Shown here piece after piece: positions 10,207-19,808 of a stretch of DNA of 64,000 nucleotides (position 1 is the first letter of the stretch; every line of letters starts with the position of its first letter). Source of the stretch: Verrucomicrobiota bacterium. Its GTDB lineage: Bacteria > Verrucomicrobiota > Verrucomicrobiia > Limisphaerales > J093. The stretch is from the NCBI GenBank assembly GCA_027493615.1, contig JAOSKK010000002.1, positions 1-64,000 of the forward strand, given 5' to 3'. Position numbers and translations under genes: made by a program. The notes under the pieces are model-generated. The model searched no databases, had not been told where the DNA came from, and saw only the letters and a program-made list of their open reading frames with translations.

Positions 10207-11172
10207 TCAGTAGTAGTAGGTCGTGTCGGGGCTGGGCCCCCCGCGAGCCCGCGGTTTGATCAGGGCTTTGGGCCGGACCTTGACGCTGCCGTCGGCATGG
10301 CCCACGGGCTGGTCCGGCGTGATCGAGAAGGCCCAGAGGGGTCGGCTCTGGCTGCCGGCATCAAACTGACCGAGGTGCCCCACGTCCCACAGCTTCGTTC
10401 CCGGCGTGTCGCTGATCCGGTGGGTGATGAAGGCGCGCCGGCTGTCGCACTCGCTCGACGTAATGGGCCACGCAGGCTCGTTGTCCTCCGGGTTCGGACT
10501 GACCTTGCCGTCGGGTGCCAGGAATCGCATGGCCGGATTTGCGGTGAAGTTGGCGAACCACATGTAGGGCGTGTAGACCATCGCGGCGGGGGTGTCCCAA
10601 CCGCCGTAGTCGCGGGTGTCCTTGCTCGCGAAGTTGGTCATGCTCTCGTAATTCAGCCAGATGCGGCCGAAGGTCTTGCGCGTGATCGGGCAGATGAGGA
10701 CCTTGGTTTCGATGAGGTAAGTCCCGCGCAGCGAGTTGACGATGCTCCGGGTGCCGGTGGTGGTGGTGCGGTGGTAATCCGGGCTGGTGTCCTCGTGGTA
10801 GGGGAAGCGCCCGTGGTTGTCGTCGGCGTACAGGATCTGGCTGAGGTACTGCTGGCGGATGTTGTTGACGCACACGGTGCGCTGGCCGGTGTACTTCGAG
10901 CGGGCCAGCGTGGGCAGGAGGATGCCGGCCAGGATGGCGATGATGGCGATGACCACCAGAAGCTCAATCAAGGTGAAGCCGGTCAGGGACCATGAACCGG
11001 ACGGGGCGAGGCTGCGGCGATGCCGGGAATCGGCGGAGGGACAGGTCGCGTGAGGGAGGGCGTGGGGGCGGTCCTGCCCTGCGGGGAGGGGTTGGTTGGT
11101 GGGACGCGTTGCGATCGTGGCAGCGGTTGGGAGCCGAGTCCGATCCGGCCGGGGCAGCAGGACAGCTTTCAT
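10207..11172 (-). CDS. Pseudopilin-like protein with prepilin N-terminal methylation/cleavage motif
   Basis: The protein carries the type IV/type II pseudopilin leader, LTGFTLIELLVVIAIIAIL. Cleavage before F would leave Glu at mature position 5. A globular C-terminal domain of about 230 residues ends with an HADGSVKVRP box, as in the large Planctomycetes/Verrucomicrobia pseudopilin-like families (related to DUF1559-type). The open frame continues upstream to 11439, but that part overlaps nuoE and looks non-coding, so I use the ATG at 11172. The leader before the cleavage site is then long (about 65 residues), and the true start may lie further in. Such proteins are abundant in this phylum and probably sit in the periplasm or at the cell surface. 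Confidence 0.82.
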   Translation of the reverse strand: MKAVLLPRPDRTRLPTAATIATRPTNQPLPAGQDRPHALPHATCPSADSRHRRSLAPSGSWSLTGFTLIELLVVIAIIAILAGILLPTLARSKYTGQRTVCVNNIRQQYLSQILYADDNHGRFPYHEDTSPDYHRTTTTGTRSIVNSLRGTYLIETKVLICPITRKTFGRIWLNYESMTNFASKDTRDYGGWDTPAAMVYTPYMWFANFTANPAMRFLAPDGKVSPNPEDNEPAWPITSSECDSRRAFITHRISDTPGTKLWDVGHLGQFDAGSQSRPLWAFSITPDQPVGHADGSVKVRPKALIKPRARGGPSPDTTYYY

Positions 11173-11399
11173 ACGCGGGTCAACGGATTGGCATGCGCCT
11201 TCAACCAGTACCGCATCAGTCGGTCGGTTTCCATGCCGATCTTCCGGCCGCCTCGGCGTGGAGTGCGGCGACTTCCAGCGGCACTGTTCGTCAGCCGTGT
11301 TGCTGCGGGGCTTCCGCCGACCCTCACGAAGAGCGGCGGTAAACCGCGCGCACCTCACACGCTGCGCGAGGACCGGAGCGGTGGGCAGTCGCTCGGCGA

Positions 11400-11960
11400 T
11401 TACCGTGCCGGTGCCGCCCCAGCGACGGCACGGGCGCACTCCGCCAGCAGTTCGTCCGCCCGCTCCGGCGTGACGGCCTCATGACACGCGTCGTTGCACA
11501 TCATCACGGGAGCCGTTCCGCAACCCGCCAGGCACTCCACAAACTCGACCGTGAAACGGCCGTCCGCGGTGGTCTTCGGGCCATGCGCATGCGCATCCAG
11601 GCCGAGTCGCTCGCACAGGTGGTGATACAGGGCGTGGGAGCCACCCAGCGCGCAGCTCAGCGTGCGACAGACCTTGAAATGGAACTTCCCCACCGGCCGC
11701 TGCCGGAACATCGGATAGAACGTCACCAACTCGAGGATGTTGATGGGCTGGAGGCCGAGCCGGGCGGCCGTCCACTCGATCGCCTCGGAGGAGAGAAATC
11801 CGAAGTGATCCTGGAGCGCGTGCAGCACCATGACGCTGGCGCTGCGAGGCTGGGGGTAGTGCGAAACCAGCTCATCAATCGCCGCCGCCAGCGCGGGCGG
11901 CACCTCAAACGCTGGCGCGGCGTGGTTCGGGGAACGGTCCATGGACGGGTCAGCGATCAC
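11400..11960 (-). CDS. nuoE: NADH-quinone oxidoreductase subunit E (24 kDa, 2Fe-2S)
   Basis: Thioredoxin-like 24 kDa subunit of respiratory complex I. It carries the N1a cluster ligands in CRTLSCALGG and VECLAGCGTAPVMM, and the N-terminal helical part (HYPQPRSASVMVLHALQDHF). About 186 residues, normal for the family. The GTG at 11960 overlaps the end of nuoD by 11 bases and has GGGAG just upstream. An ATG at 11942 is the alternative start. It is last in a four-gene nuoB-C-D-E run. The next gene downstream is a pseudopilin, not nuoF, its usual partner in NADH oxidation. Confidence 0.93.
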   Translation of the reverse strand: MIADPSMDRSPNHAAPAFEVPPALAAAIDELVSHYPQPRSASVMVLHALQDHFGFLSSEAIEWTAARLGLQPINILELVTFYPMFRQRPVGKFHFKVCRTLSCALGGSHALYHHLCERLGLDAHAHGPKTTADGRFTVEFVECLAGCGTAPVMMCNDACHEAVTPERADELLAECARAVAGAAPAR

Positions 11961-13224
11961 ATTCTCCCATCACGAAATCGAACGAGCCCAGGATGGCGAC
12001 TACATCGCTGATCTGGTGGCCCGGCAGCAGGTGCGACAGGATGCTGAGGTTGACAAAAGAGGGCGCGCGGATCTTGAGTCGATGTGGCGTGCCACCGCCG
12101 CGGCTGCACAGGTAGAAACCCAGCTCGCCCTTTGGGTTCTCGGCGCCGAAGTACACCTCGCCGGGCGGCGCGTTCACACCTTGGGTGACCAGGATGAACT
12201 GGTGGATCAGCTCTTCCATTCGCGTCAGGACCTTCTCCTTGGGCGGCAACACGATCTTGCCATCGTCCACATGGATCGGGCCGCCGGGCAATTGATCCAG
12301 GCATTGGTGCAGGATGCGCACGCTCTGGCGCATCTCCTCCATCCGGACCAGGTAACGGTCGTAACAGTCCCCGACCGAGCCCACGGGCACGTCAAACTTC
12401 AGCCGGTCATAGACCAGGTAAGGATGGGCGCGGCGCACATCGTAGTCCACCCCGCTGCCGCGCAGATTGGGGCCGGTCAGTCCGTAGTCGATCGCGTCAG
12501 CCCGGGAGATCACCCCCAGATTGCGGGTGCGGTCCACCCAGATGCGATTGCGGGTCAGGAAGGTCTCGACCTCGCGGAGTGTGACGACGACCTCCTGGCA
12601 GAACCGCCGGCAATCGTCAACCCACCCCGGCGGCAGGTCGCGGGCGAGGCCGCCGATGCGGGTGTAGCTCGTGGTGAAGCGCGCGCCGGTCAACGCTTCG
12701 CACAGGTTATAGACCTTCTCGCGCTCGGTGAAGGTGTGGAGGAACACGGTCATCGCCCCCACATCCATGGCGAAGCAGCCGATGCCGAGCAGGTGCGATG
12801 ACACCCGCGCCAGCTCGCAGCAGATCACCCGGATGTACTGGCAGCGCAACGGGAGTTGGTCCTCGATGCCCAGCAGCTTTTCGACCGCGAGCGCATAGGC
12901 CACGTTGTTGGCCAGCGGCGCCAGGTAATCCAGCCGATCCGTGTACGGGATGAACTGGGTGTAGGTCATGTTCTCGGCAATCTTCTCGTCGCCGCGATGC
13001 AGATAACCCACGTCTGGTTGCGCCCGGGTGATCACCTCGCCGTCCAGCTCGAGCACGATCCGCAACACGCCGTGCGTCGACGGGTGGGACGGCCCCATGT
13101 TCAACACCATCCGCTCGCCCTGCAGCTCGGCCTCCTCATCAGGCCGACCCGGGCCCGACACCCCCTCCGCCGCGGCCGCGCGGGCCACCGCATCAGGAAC
13201 CTCCAGCGCACGCGTGTCGCTCAT
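11950..13224 (-). CDS. nuoD: NADH-quinone oxidoreductase subunit D (49 kDa)
   Basis: The 49 kDa quinone-module subunit of complex I. It has the opening NMGPSHPSTHGVLR, then GYLHRGDEKIAE, YTDRLDYLAPLANN and the C-terminal SHLLPGHQISDVVAILGSFDFVMGECDR ending expected for NuoD. About 424 residues. The open frame runs upstream into nuoC, but MSDTRA at 13224 is the natural start, two bases past the nuoC stop. It forms the quinone-binding cavity with NuoB at the cytoplasmic face of the inner membrane. No frameshift is seen. Confidence 0.95.
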   Translation of the reverse strand: MSDTRALEVPDAVARAAAAEGVSGPGRPDEEAELQGERMVLNMGPSHPSTHGVLRIVLELDGEVITRAQPDVGYLHRGDEKIAENMTYTQFIPYTDRLDYLAPLANNVAYALAVEKLLGIEDQLPLRCQYIRVICCELARVSSHLLGIGCFAMDVGAMTVFLHTFTEREKVYNLCEALTGARFTTSYTRIGGLARDLPPGWVDDCRRFCQEVVVTLREVETFLTRNRIWVDRTRNLGVISRADAIDYGLTGPNLRGSGVDYDVRRAHPYLVYDRLKFDVPVGSVGDCYDRYLVRMEEMRQSVRILHQCLDQLPGGPIHVDDGKIVLPPKEKVLTRMEELIHQFILVTQGVNAPPGEVYFGAENPKGELGFYLCSRGGGTPHRLKIRAPSFVNLSILSHLLPGHQISDVVAILGSFDFVMGECDR

Positions 13225-13226
13225 GG

Positions 13227-13805
13227 TCAATCCTCTGGCGTCCGCACCCGCGGTTCGCGCTCGATGGTATCCTTGCCGCCGGGCCGCGTCACGAACGGGC
13301 CCCCTTCCAACGGCGCCGGCTGGGTGAACGCCACGTCGGGCAATTCGGTGGGTTTGCCGGCGAGGGGGAAATCCTTGCGCAAAGGAAAATAAGGGTACCC
13401 TTCCCACATCAGAATCCGGCGCAGATCCGGATGGCCCCGGAACCGGATGCCCATCATGTCGTAAATCTCCCGCTCGTGCCAATCGGCCGTCCGCCAGACG
13501 CCGCTGACTGTCGGAAGTTCAGACCGCTCCTCACTCACCGACGTCTTGAGCCGCAGATGCGCGCGCTGGCCGAGGCTGTAAAGCTCGTACACCAATGTCC
13601 AGCGCGGGTCCTCGCCAAGGTTGTCCACGCTCGACAGGTCCAGGAGCATGTCAAAGCCCAGGGTGGTCTTCGCGAACGCGCACACCTCGACGATCCGCTC
13701 GGCGTTGGCCAGCGTCACGGTCAGTTCGCCCCGGAACTCGACCGGCTCGGACACGAGTTCGCCGAACCGGCTGCGCAGGCGCTGGACCAGGTCGCGGGGG
13801 CTCAT
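13227..13805 (-). CDS. nuoC: NADH-quinone oxidoreductase subunit C (30 kDa)
   Basis: The 30 kDa hydrophilic subunit of complex I, about 192 residues. The family signature [24 protein letters not shown] is present, followed by [15 protein letters not shown]. It is separate from NuoD rather than fused, as in most non-enterobacteria. Its ATG overlaps the nuoB stop by four bases (ATGA), showing translational coupling. A proline-rich C-terminal tail of about 40 residues follows the signature. Confidence 0.94.
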   Translation of the reverse strand: MSPRDLVQRLRSRFGELVSEPVEFRGELTVTLANAERIVEVCAFAKTTLGFDMLLDLSSVDNLGEDPRWTLVYELYSLGQRAHLRLKTSVSEERSELPTVSGVWRTADWHEREIYDMMGIRFRGHPDLRRILMWEGYPYFPLRKDFPLAGKPTELPDVAFTQPAPLEGGPFVTRPGGKDTIEREPRVRTPED

Positions 13806-14326
13806 GCGCGCGCGGGTTCAGCCACCCGCTTCCAGGCGGAAACCACCGGCTCGCGGCTGACCTTGGCTTGCAGCTTGAGCAAGGCGTCCAGCAGCGCCTC
13901 GGGCCGCGGCGGACAGCCGGCCACGTAGAGGTCCACGGGCAGGATGCGGTCCACGCCCTGCAAGACCGCGTAACTCCGGTACATCCCGCCGGTCGAAGCG
14001 CAGGCTCCCATGGCGATCACCCACTTGGGCTCGGCCATCTGCTCATAGATCCGCTTCACCACCAGCGCCATCTTGTACGTCACCGTTCCGGCTACGATCA
14101 TGACGTCGGATTGGCGCGGCGAAAACCGCATCACCTCCATGCCGAACCGCGAGATGTCAAAGCGGCTCGCGCCGGTGCCCATGAGCTCGATGGCACAACA
14201 CGCCAACCCCATCGGCATCGGCCAGATGGAGTGCTTCCGAAACCAGTTGATCACGGCATCCAGGCGGCTGACCACCAGGTCACCTTCGATCTTGGAATCG
14301 TAGCCAAGGACCGTGTGCTGCTTCAT
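13802..14326 (-). CDS. nuoB: NADH-quinone oxidoreductase subunit B (PSST, 4Fe-4S N2)
   Basis: The PSST subunit, which carries the terminal N2 iron-sulfur cluster that reduces quinone. The ligand motifs are present: LACCAIELM (tandem cysteines), [10 protein letters not shown] and [12 protein letters not shown]. About 174 residues with a normal start (MKQHTVLGY). It is the first gene of the local nuoBCDE run. nuoA, which usually precedes it, is absent: the next gene upstream is an ABC exporter after a 126-base gap that must contain the promoter if the run is a unit. Confidence 0.95.
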   Translation of the reverse strand: MKQHTVLGYDSKIEGDLVVSRLDAVINWFRKHSIWPMPMGLACCAIELMGTGASRFDISRFGMEVMRFSPRQSDVMIVAGTVTYKMALVVKRIYEQMAEPKWVIAMGACASTGGMYRSYAVLQGVDRILPVDLYVAGCPPRPEALLDALLKLQAKVSREPVVSAWKRVAEPARA

Positions 14327-14452
14327 GCGGGGCGCTGACGCGACCGGGGCGTCTGGGCGCGAACCTAGAGCCGCAGTTCCGGGGTCGCAAGCCGTTTCCC
14401 CGCCCGGCCCTCGTCAACGGGAGAGGCGGCCACCACGCCGGCAGGGGAGGCA

Positions 14453-16620
14453 TCAGTCCTTGGCCGCCTCGAACTGAAGTTCGTGGAGGCGCCGGTAGAT
14501 GCCGGACCGCTGGAGGAGCTCGGCATGCGTGCCCGTCTCGGCAATGCGGCCCTGGTCGAGCACCACAATCCTGTCGGCCCGCTGAATGGTCGAAAGCCGG
14601 TGGGCAATGCAGATGGTCGTGCGCCCGCGCATCAAGGCCTCCAGCGCGGCCTGCACCGCCCGCTCGGATTCGGTGTCGAGGGAACTGGTGGCCTCATCCA
14701 GCACCAGGATGGGGGCGTTCTTGAGGATCGCCCGCGCAATGGCCACGCGTTGGCGCTGGCCCCCGAGAGCGTGACCCCCTTCTCGCCCACGACGGCGTTC
14801 ATCCCCCGGGTTTCTCGCGGATGAAGTCGCTGGCCTGCGCGTGGTCGGCGGCGGCCTCGACTTCGGCCGCCGTGGCCCCCGGCCGGCCGAGCGCAATGTT
14901 CCGGCCGATGGTGTCGTTGAACAGGATCGTCTCCTGGGTGACCACGGCGATCTGACTGCGCAGGTCGCGGGTGGAGAATTCGCGCAGGTCCGTGCCGCCG
15001 ATGCGGACCGCGCCGCGCTGGGGATCATAGAAGCGGAGGAGCAGATGGGTCAGCGTGGTCTTGCCCGAGCCGCTCAGGCCCACCAGCGCCACCATCTGGC
15101 CCGGGTGGATGGTCAGGTTGATGTCCCGCAGGACGGGTTGATCGCCGTAAGCGAAATCGACGTGGTCGAACTGCACGGTGGCACCCGCCGCGCGGCAGGG
15201 CTTGGGATGCGCGGGTTCGGGCAAATCGCTGCGCGTGGCCAGCAACTCGAAAATCCGCTCGCTCGCCGCCCGGGCCTGCTGGAGCTGGTGGTGCAGGCGC
15301 GTGAGGTTCTTGAGCGGACGATACATCGAGAAGATGCAGAGCAGGATGGCCAGGAAATCCGCCGAACTGGTGCCCGACCCGCCCAAGCGCGCGAGATAGA
15401 TGAGCACCAGTGCCAGCCCGAGGGCACCAACAAACTCCAGCAGCGGCCCCGGCGTCTCCGACGAACGAACCAGTTGCATGGCATGGCGGACGTACCGGCG
15501 CGCCGCGGCGCGGAACTGCTCCACCACGGTGGGTTCAAGATTGTACGCCTTGATGATCCGCACGCCGCCGAGGGAGTCGGACATCACCCCGCCCAGTTCC
15601 GCCATCTGCTCCTGGGCGGCATGGCTGGACTGGCGGCCCTTGCGGTTGTAGATCGCGATGGGCACGATGCACACGGGCAGGACCACGAGCGAGATCAGCG
15701 TCACCTTCGGCTGTTGCCAGAGCAGATAGCCCAGCAGCGCCAGCAAGGTGACCGGGTCCTTCACCAGGTAGGCCGTGGCGAAGCTCAGCACGTATTGCAG
15801 CGCCCCCGTGTCGTTCATGATCCGTGACATCAGTTCGCCGGTGTTGGCCCGGCTGAAGAAACCCGCCGGCAGGTGGATGATGTGCTCGAAGAGACGCACA
15901 CGCAGGTCGGCGATGGCCCGGACGGCGGCCCACTGAAGACAATACACGTTCAGGTAGTTGAACAACCCCCGCAGGAGCATGATGGCCGGAATGGTCCCGA
16001 TCAGTGCGATGAGCGCCCCGGATGTGACTGCACGCCGCTCTGCAGCGCGTCCTGCGCCGCCCGCACCACGTCGCGGGCGAAGTCGGGCGCCCAGGCAGGC
16101 AAGTGACCCCAGGACGACTGCCGTTCGAGGTGTCGCGGGAAGGCGTCCTCCAGCACCAGCCGGTTCCGACGCGCCAGTTCCTCGCCTCGCAGCTCCTGGC
16201 CGAGCAGACGCCGGGTCTTGTCCGACAGCTTCACGCCGCTCAACAGGTGGGTTTGATCCAGAGGGGCGCCGAACACCAGGGCATTCAAGCGCGTCACCAG
16301 CAGGGGAGCGCTGCTCCGCCGGGGCCGGAGTCGCGCTCAGCAAGGTCGCCCGCTCTTCATCGGAGAAGCCGCTCCAGAGATGCCGCGCCAGAGGTTCGGA
16401 CTCGCGGCTCAGTTGCACGATCAGCGGCGCGGGGGATCGCAGATCCCGGGCGGTGAAGGCCACCCCCCGTGCTGGGGAAGAGGAAGCCGTAGACAAAGGT
16501 TACCACCGCGATCATCAGCGGCTCGAGCAACCCGCCGAGGACTCCGGCCACCACACCGAACATCAGGCGCGAGCGATACGCCCGCGCCAGACGCCACACC
16601 TTCAGCAGAAAACCTGTCAT
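14453..16620 (-). CDS. MsbA-like ABC exporter (fused permease and ATPase) with large TM1-TM2 loop (frameshifted)
   Basis: A half-size ABC exporter of about 720 residues after frame repair, against about 580 for MsbA. The N-terminus has TM1 ([22 protein letters not shown]). Five further helices start at [17 protein letters not shown]. The ATPase has Walker [11 protein letters not shown], signature [14 protein letters not shown], Walker [13 protein letters not shown] and switch IAHRLSTI. Frame changes near 16475, 16315, 16035 and 14790 lie at G/C runs. The extra length is a charged loop of about 150 residues between TM1 and TM2, predicted outside the cytoplasm. It is divergent from a glycosyltransferase cluster, so export of a glycolipid or LPS precursor is likely. 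Confidence 0.85.
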
Positions 16621-16962
16621 CTCGGCGGGGGCGACTATGCCGGGCCGCCGCGGAGGAGGCGAGCGGTTTGTCGGAACGGCCCCGCAGAACACGCCGGCAT
16701 CGCGCCCCCACCGTCCGCCCGCGGTGAACGGCCCGCGGTGGCGTGCGAGATTCGGCTTTTCGCCGGCGCCGGGCCTGGCATTGAATGGCCGGGTGAAAAT
16801 CAGCGGAACCGCCTCCCTCCGCCACCGGCCTGCCGTCGGCTCCCCCTGCGTGAGCCCGATCCACTCCGTGGGCGAAGGCCAGTCCCAGCGATGGCATTAC
16901 GTGCCAGGCGGCAAAGCGCTCCACGAGGGTTCGCTCCGGCAGAGGCCCTAGGGCGCCGCGCG

Positions 16963-18150
16963 ATGGACTCCCCCGCCCTCCGCGTCCTTCACCTGAACTC
17001 GCTGCTGACGGGCGGCGGGATCGATGACCGCTCGGTCCGCATCGCCCACGCCTTGATGCGGGGCGGCTGCCAGGTCTGGCTGGCCGGGCCGGATGGCCGC
17101 GAGTTCTCCCGTATCGTGCGGCAGCTTGGCATCCCGTTCCACGTCACCCCCCGTGGGTTTCCTGAAGGTGCCGCTGATTCTGAGCGTCGCCCGGCGGGTT
17201 CGCCGCGAGCACATCCAGATCCTCGACGCGCGGCATGGCCGCGATTACTGGCCGACCATCCTGGCCGCGCGGTGGTCGGGCGTCCGCCCGAAGGTCGTGC
17301 TCGGCCGGCATCTCGCCAAGAGCCCGGGCTCGTGGTTGAGCCGACGCTGGCTCCTGAGCCAGTGTGACGCATTCGTCGCGGTCTCACATTTTGTCGCCAA
17401 AGTGCTGCGGGAAGGCGATGCCGATCCCACCTCGGACAATCCCGAGCGCCACTATCGCCCGCCCATGTCCGGCGACTTTTCCCGACTTCACGTGGTCTAC
17501 GGCGGATTCGACATGGACCGCTTCCAGCCCGGGGAAGCCAGCGGCCAGCGTGAGGCGTGGGGGTTGCAGCCGCAGCATTTTGCCTTCTGCATGGCGGGCG
17601 GCTACGACCTCCCCCACGGCAAGGGCCAGCGCGTCTTCCTCCAGGCGGCGGCCCGCGTCCGTCCCGAACTGCCCCAGGCGCGTTTTTTCCTCGTTGGCCG
17701 TGGAACGCTTCGAGCGACCCTGGAAGCGGATATCGACCGACTGGGCCTGCAAGGCGTGGCCTCCCTGGCACCTTACTCCCATGACATGCCCGCCGTCCTG
17801 AACGCGATGGATTGCCTCGTGCTGCCCCAGATCGGCACCGAAGCCCTGCCGGGCGTCGTCATCGAAGCGCATGCGTGCGGCAAGCCGGTCATCGCGTCTG
17901 CGCTGGACGGGATCCCCGAGGCGTTCGCCACGGGGGGTACGGCCAACTGGTGACCCGCGGTTCGGTGGAAGAACTGGCGGCGGCCATGAAGATCTGGGCG
18001 ACCCGGCCGGCGCTGGATTTCCCCGCACGTCGGGAACTGCACAACCGGGTGGCTGCGGTGTTCTCGCTCGAACGCGCAGCGGAAAACCTGACGGCGCTGT
18101 ACCGTGCGTTGCTCGTCGCACCCCCGCCGGTCCGAGCCCAACCCGCATGA
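16963..18150 (+). CDS. Glycosyltransferase family 4-like (GT-B) (frameshifted)
   Basis: The N-terminal domain begins LRVLHLNSLLTGGGIDDRSV with the glycine loop of GT-B enzymes. After a frame change in a CCCCCC run near 17150 it continues with DARHGRDYWPTILAARW and FVAVSHFVAKVL. The donor-binding C-terminal domain has HVVYGGFDMDRFQPG, FLVGRGTLRATLE and the E-x7-E-like stretch EALPGVVIEAHACGKPVIAS. A second shift near 17935 leads to the end at 18150. It overlaps the next gene by ATGA. It probably adds a sugar to a surface glycan or lipid-linked precursor at the inner membrane. Confidence 0.85.
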
Positions 18151-18926
18151 CGCTGCCGCCGTATTATTCGCGGCTCGCACCCTTTGAGGATGCCTTCCGG
18201 CGCGGCCAACCCATCCTCACCTACCACCACGTCGGCCCGCGCCGGCGCGGCGTCCGCCTCAAAGGCCTCTACGTCAGCCCGAGGTTGTTTGCCCGGCAGA
18301 TGGCGGAGTTGCGCGCCGCGGGTTTCACCACCCCGCCGTACGCCGAGGTGCTGCGCGCCGATCCCGGGCAGCGCCGCCAGGTGTTCCTCACCTTCGATGA
18401 CGGTTTCCGGGATGTTTGGGAACACGCGCTGCCGGCCCTCGAGCAGGTGCATTTCCAAGCCCTGGTCTTCCTCGTGGCCGACCTCCTCGGCCGGACCAAT
18501 GAGTGGCAGCAACACGCCGGCGATGTGGTGGAACCCTTGATGGATGCCGGGCAGGTCCGCGACTGGCTGGCAGCCGGGCACGAGATCGGCGCCCATACGC
18601 TGACCCACCCGAGACTCACGCAACTGCCGCTGCCGCTGGCACGCGAGGAAATCACCGCCAGCCGGAAGAAGCTGGAGGACGCGTTCGGCCGGCCGGTCCG
18701 GCACTTTTGCTATCCCTACGGCGATCACAGCGCGGCGGTGCGTGCGCTGGTTGAAGAGGCGGGTTACGAGACCGCCTGTACCACGGAACCCGGGATCAAT
18801 CAGCCGGACACGCCGCCGCATGCTCTGAAACGGGTCACGGCGCGCTACCCGTCCAGGAACTGGAGAACCGTGCTGGCCTGGCTGCGGCTGCGGCGGCTCA
18901 AACCCGGTGCGCTTTGCCTGCCATGA
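18147..18926 (+). CDS. Polysaccharide deacetylase (NodB homology, CE4)
   Basis: About 259 residues of the NodB-type fold. It has FLTFDDGFRDV (general base and metal-binding Asp), HEIGAHTLTHPRLTQL (the metal-binding His pair) and HFCYPYGDHS. The opening PILTYHHVG is typical of the family. No signal peptide is seen, so it may act in the cytoplasm on lipid-linked intermediates or leave by another route. It overlaps the glycosyltransferase genes on both sides by ATGA, so the three are translationally coupled. It would remove acetyl groups from N-acetylated sugars of the same glycan. Confidence 0.9.
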   Translation: MTLPPYYSRLAPFEDAFRRGQPILTYHHVGPRRRGVRLKGLYVSPRLFARQMAELRAAGFTTPPYAEVLRADPGQRRQVFLTFDDGFRDVWEHALPALEQVHFQALVFLVADLLGRTNEWQQHAGDVVEPLMDAGQVRDWLAAGHEIGAHTLTHPRLTQLPLPLAREEITASRKKLEDAFGRPVRHFCYPYGDHSAAVRALVEEAGYETACTTEPGINQPDTPPHALKRVTARYPSRNWRTVLAWLRLRRLKPGALCLP

Positions 18927-19808
18927 AACCGGACTTCACCGAAGTTGCCCTCATCATCAGCACGTACAACTGGCCGGAAGCCCTGGCCGCCGTGCTCGAA
19001 TCCGTGACGCACCAAACGCTGCCGCCGGCGGAGGTGATCGTGACCGACGACGGTTCGGCCCCGCCCACGGCGGAGGCGGTGGAGAAGGCGTTGCGGACTT
19101 CCCCTCTGCGCTGGGCTCATGTCTGGCAGGAGGATCGGGGCTTCCGCCAGGCGCGCGCGCGGAACCTCGGCGTCAAGGCCGCTCGGGCCCCCTATCTCAT
19201 CTTCATCGACCACGACGTGATCCTGCATCCGCACTTCATTGAGGATCACGTGCGGCTCGCGCGGCGTGGCAGCTTCCTGCAGGGCAAGCGCGTCTTCCTT
19301 CCTCAGGCCCTCTCGCAGCAGATCCTGGCTGGGTCCGGTCAACCCCGCCGCACGCTGTCCCCCTGGCTGCGCGGACTGGGGAATCGAAAGAACGCCTGGT
19401 TCTGGCCCGGGCTGGGTCGCCTCCTGGCCTGGCCCCGTCGCTTCCAGACCGCCCTGCGAGGCTGCAACCTTTCGGTGCCTCGTGAGCAGTTCCTCGCCGT
19501 GGATGGTTTTGATGAGTCCTTTGACGGCTTGTGGGGACGGGGAGGACTCGGACTTCTGCTATCGCCTCTTCCACACCGGATCCACCTGCCGCAACCTGTG
19601 GTTCATGGCCATCCAGTACCACCTGTTCCATCCGACGCAGAAACGGCGGACAAGGGACCGGTTGGACGAGGAACTCGACGTGGTTCGCTCGACGCGGCGG
19701 ACGCGGGCGAAGCGTGGCTTCTCGCAGATGGACGCAGAAGGCTGGTGGGTGAGCGGCTCAGCGGGTTCCCCGTCGCCCCTGCCCGTCCGCCCCCCGGGCC
19801 GGCGGTGA
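18923..19808 (+). CDS. Glycosyltransferase family 2 (GT-A) (frameshifted)
   Basis: GT-A fold with ALIISTYNWPEALAAVLESV at the N-terminus, VIVTDDGSAPPT, the donor loop GFRQARARNLGVKAA and the metal-binding IDHDV (DxD equivalent). Acceptor-side motifs are GCNLSVPREQFLAVDGFDE and, after a frame change in G runs near 19530, GEDSDFCYRLFHTG. About 295 residues. It is third in the coupled run GT4-deacetylase-GT2. The last 51 bases overlap the convergent gene at 19758, so the true end may be slightly earlier. Confidence 0.85.

Noticed and set aside
11173..11439. N-terminal extension of the pseudopilin gene
   Set aside because: The open frame overlaps nuoE and has no coding character. A start at 11172 or later places the FTLIELLVV leader better.
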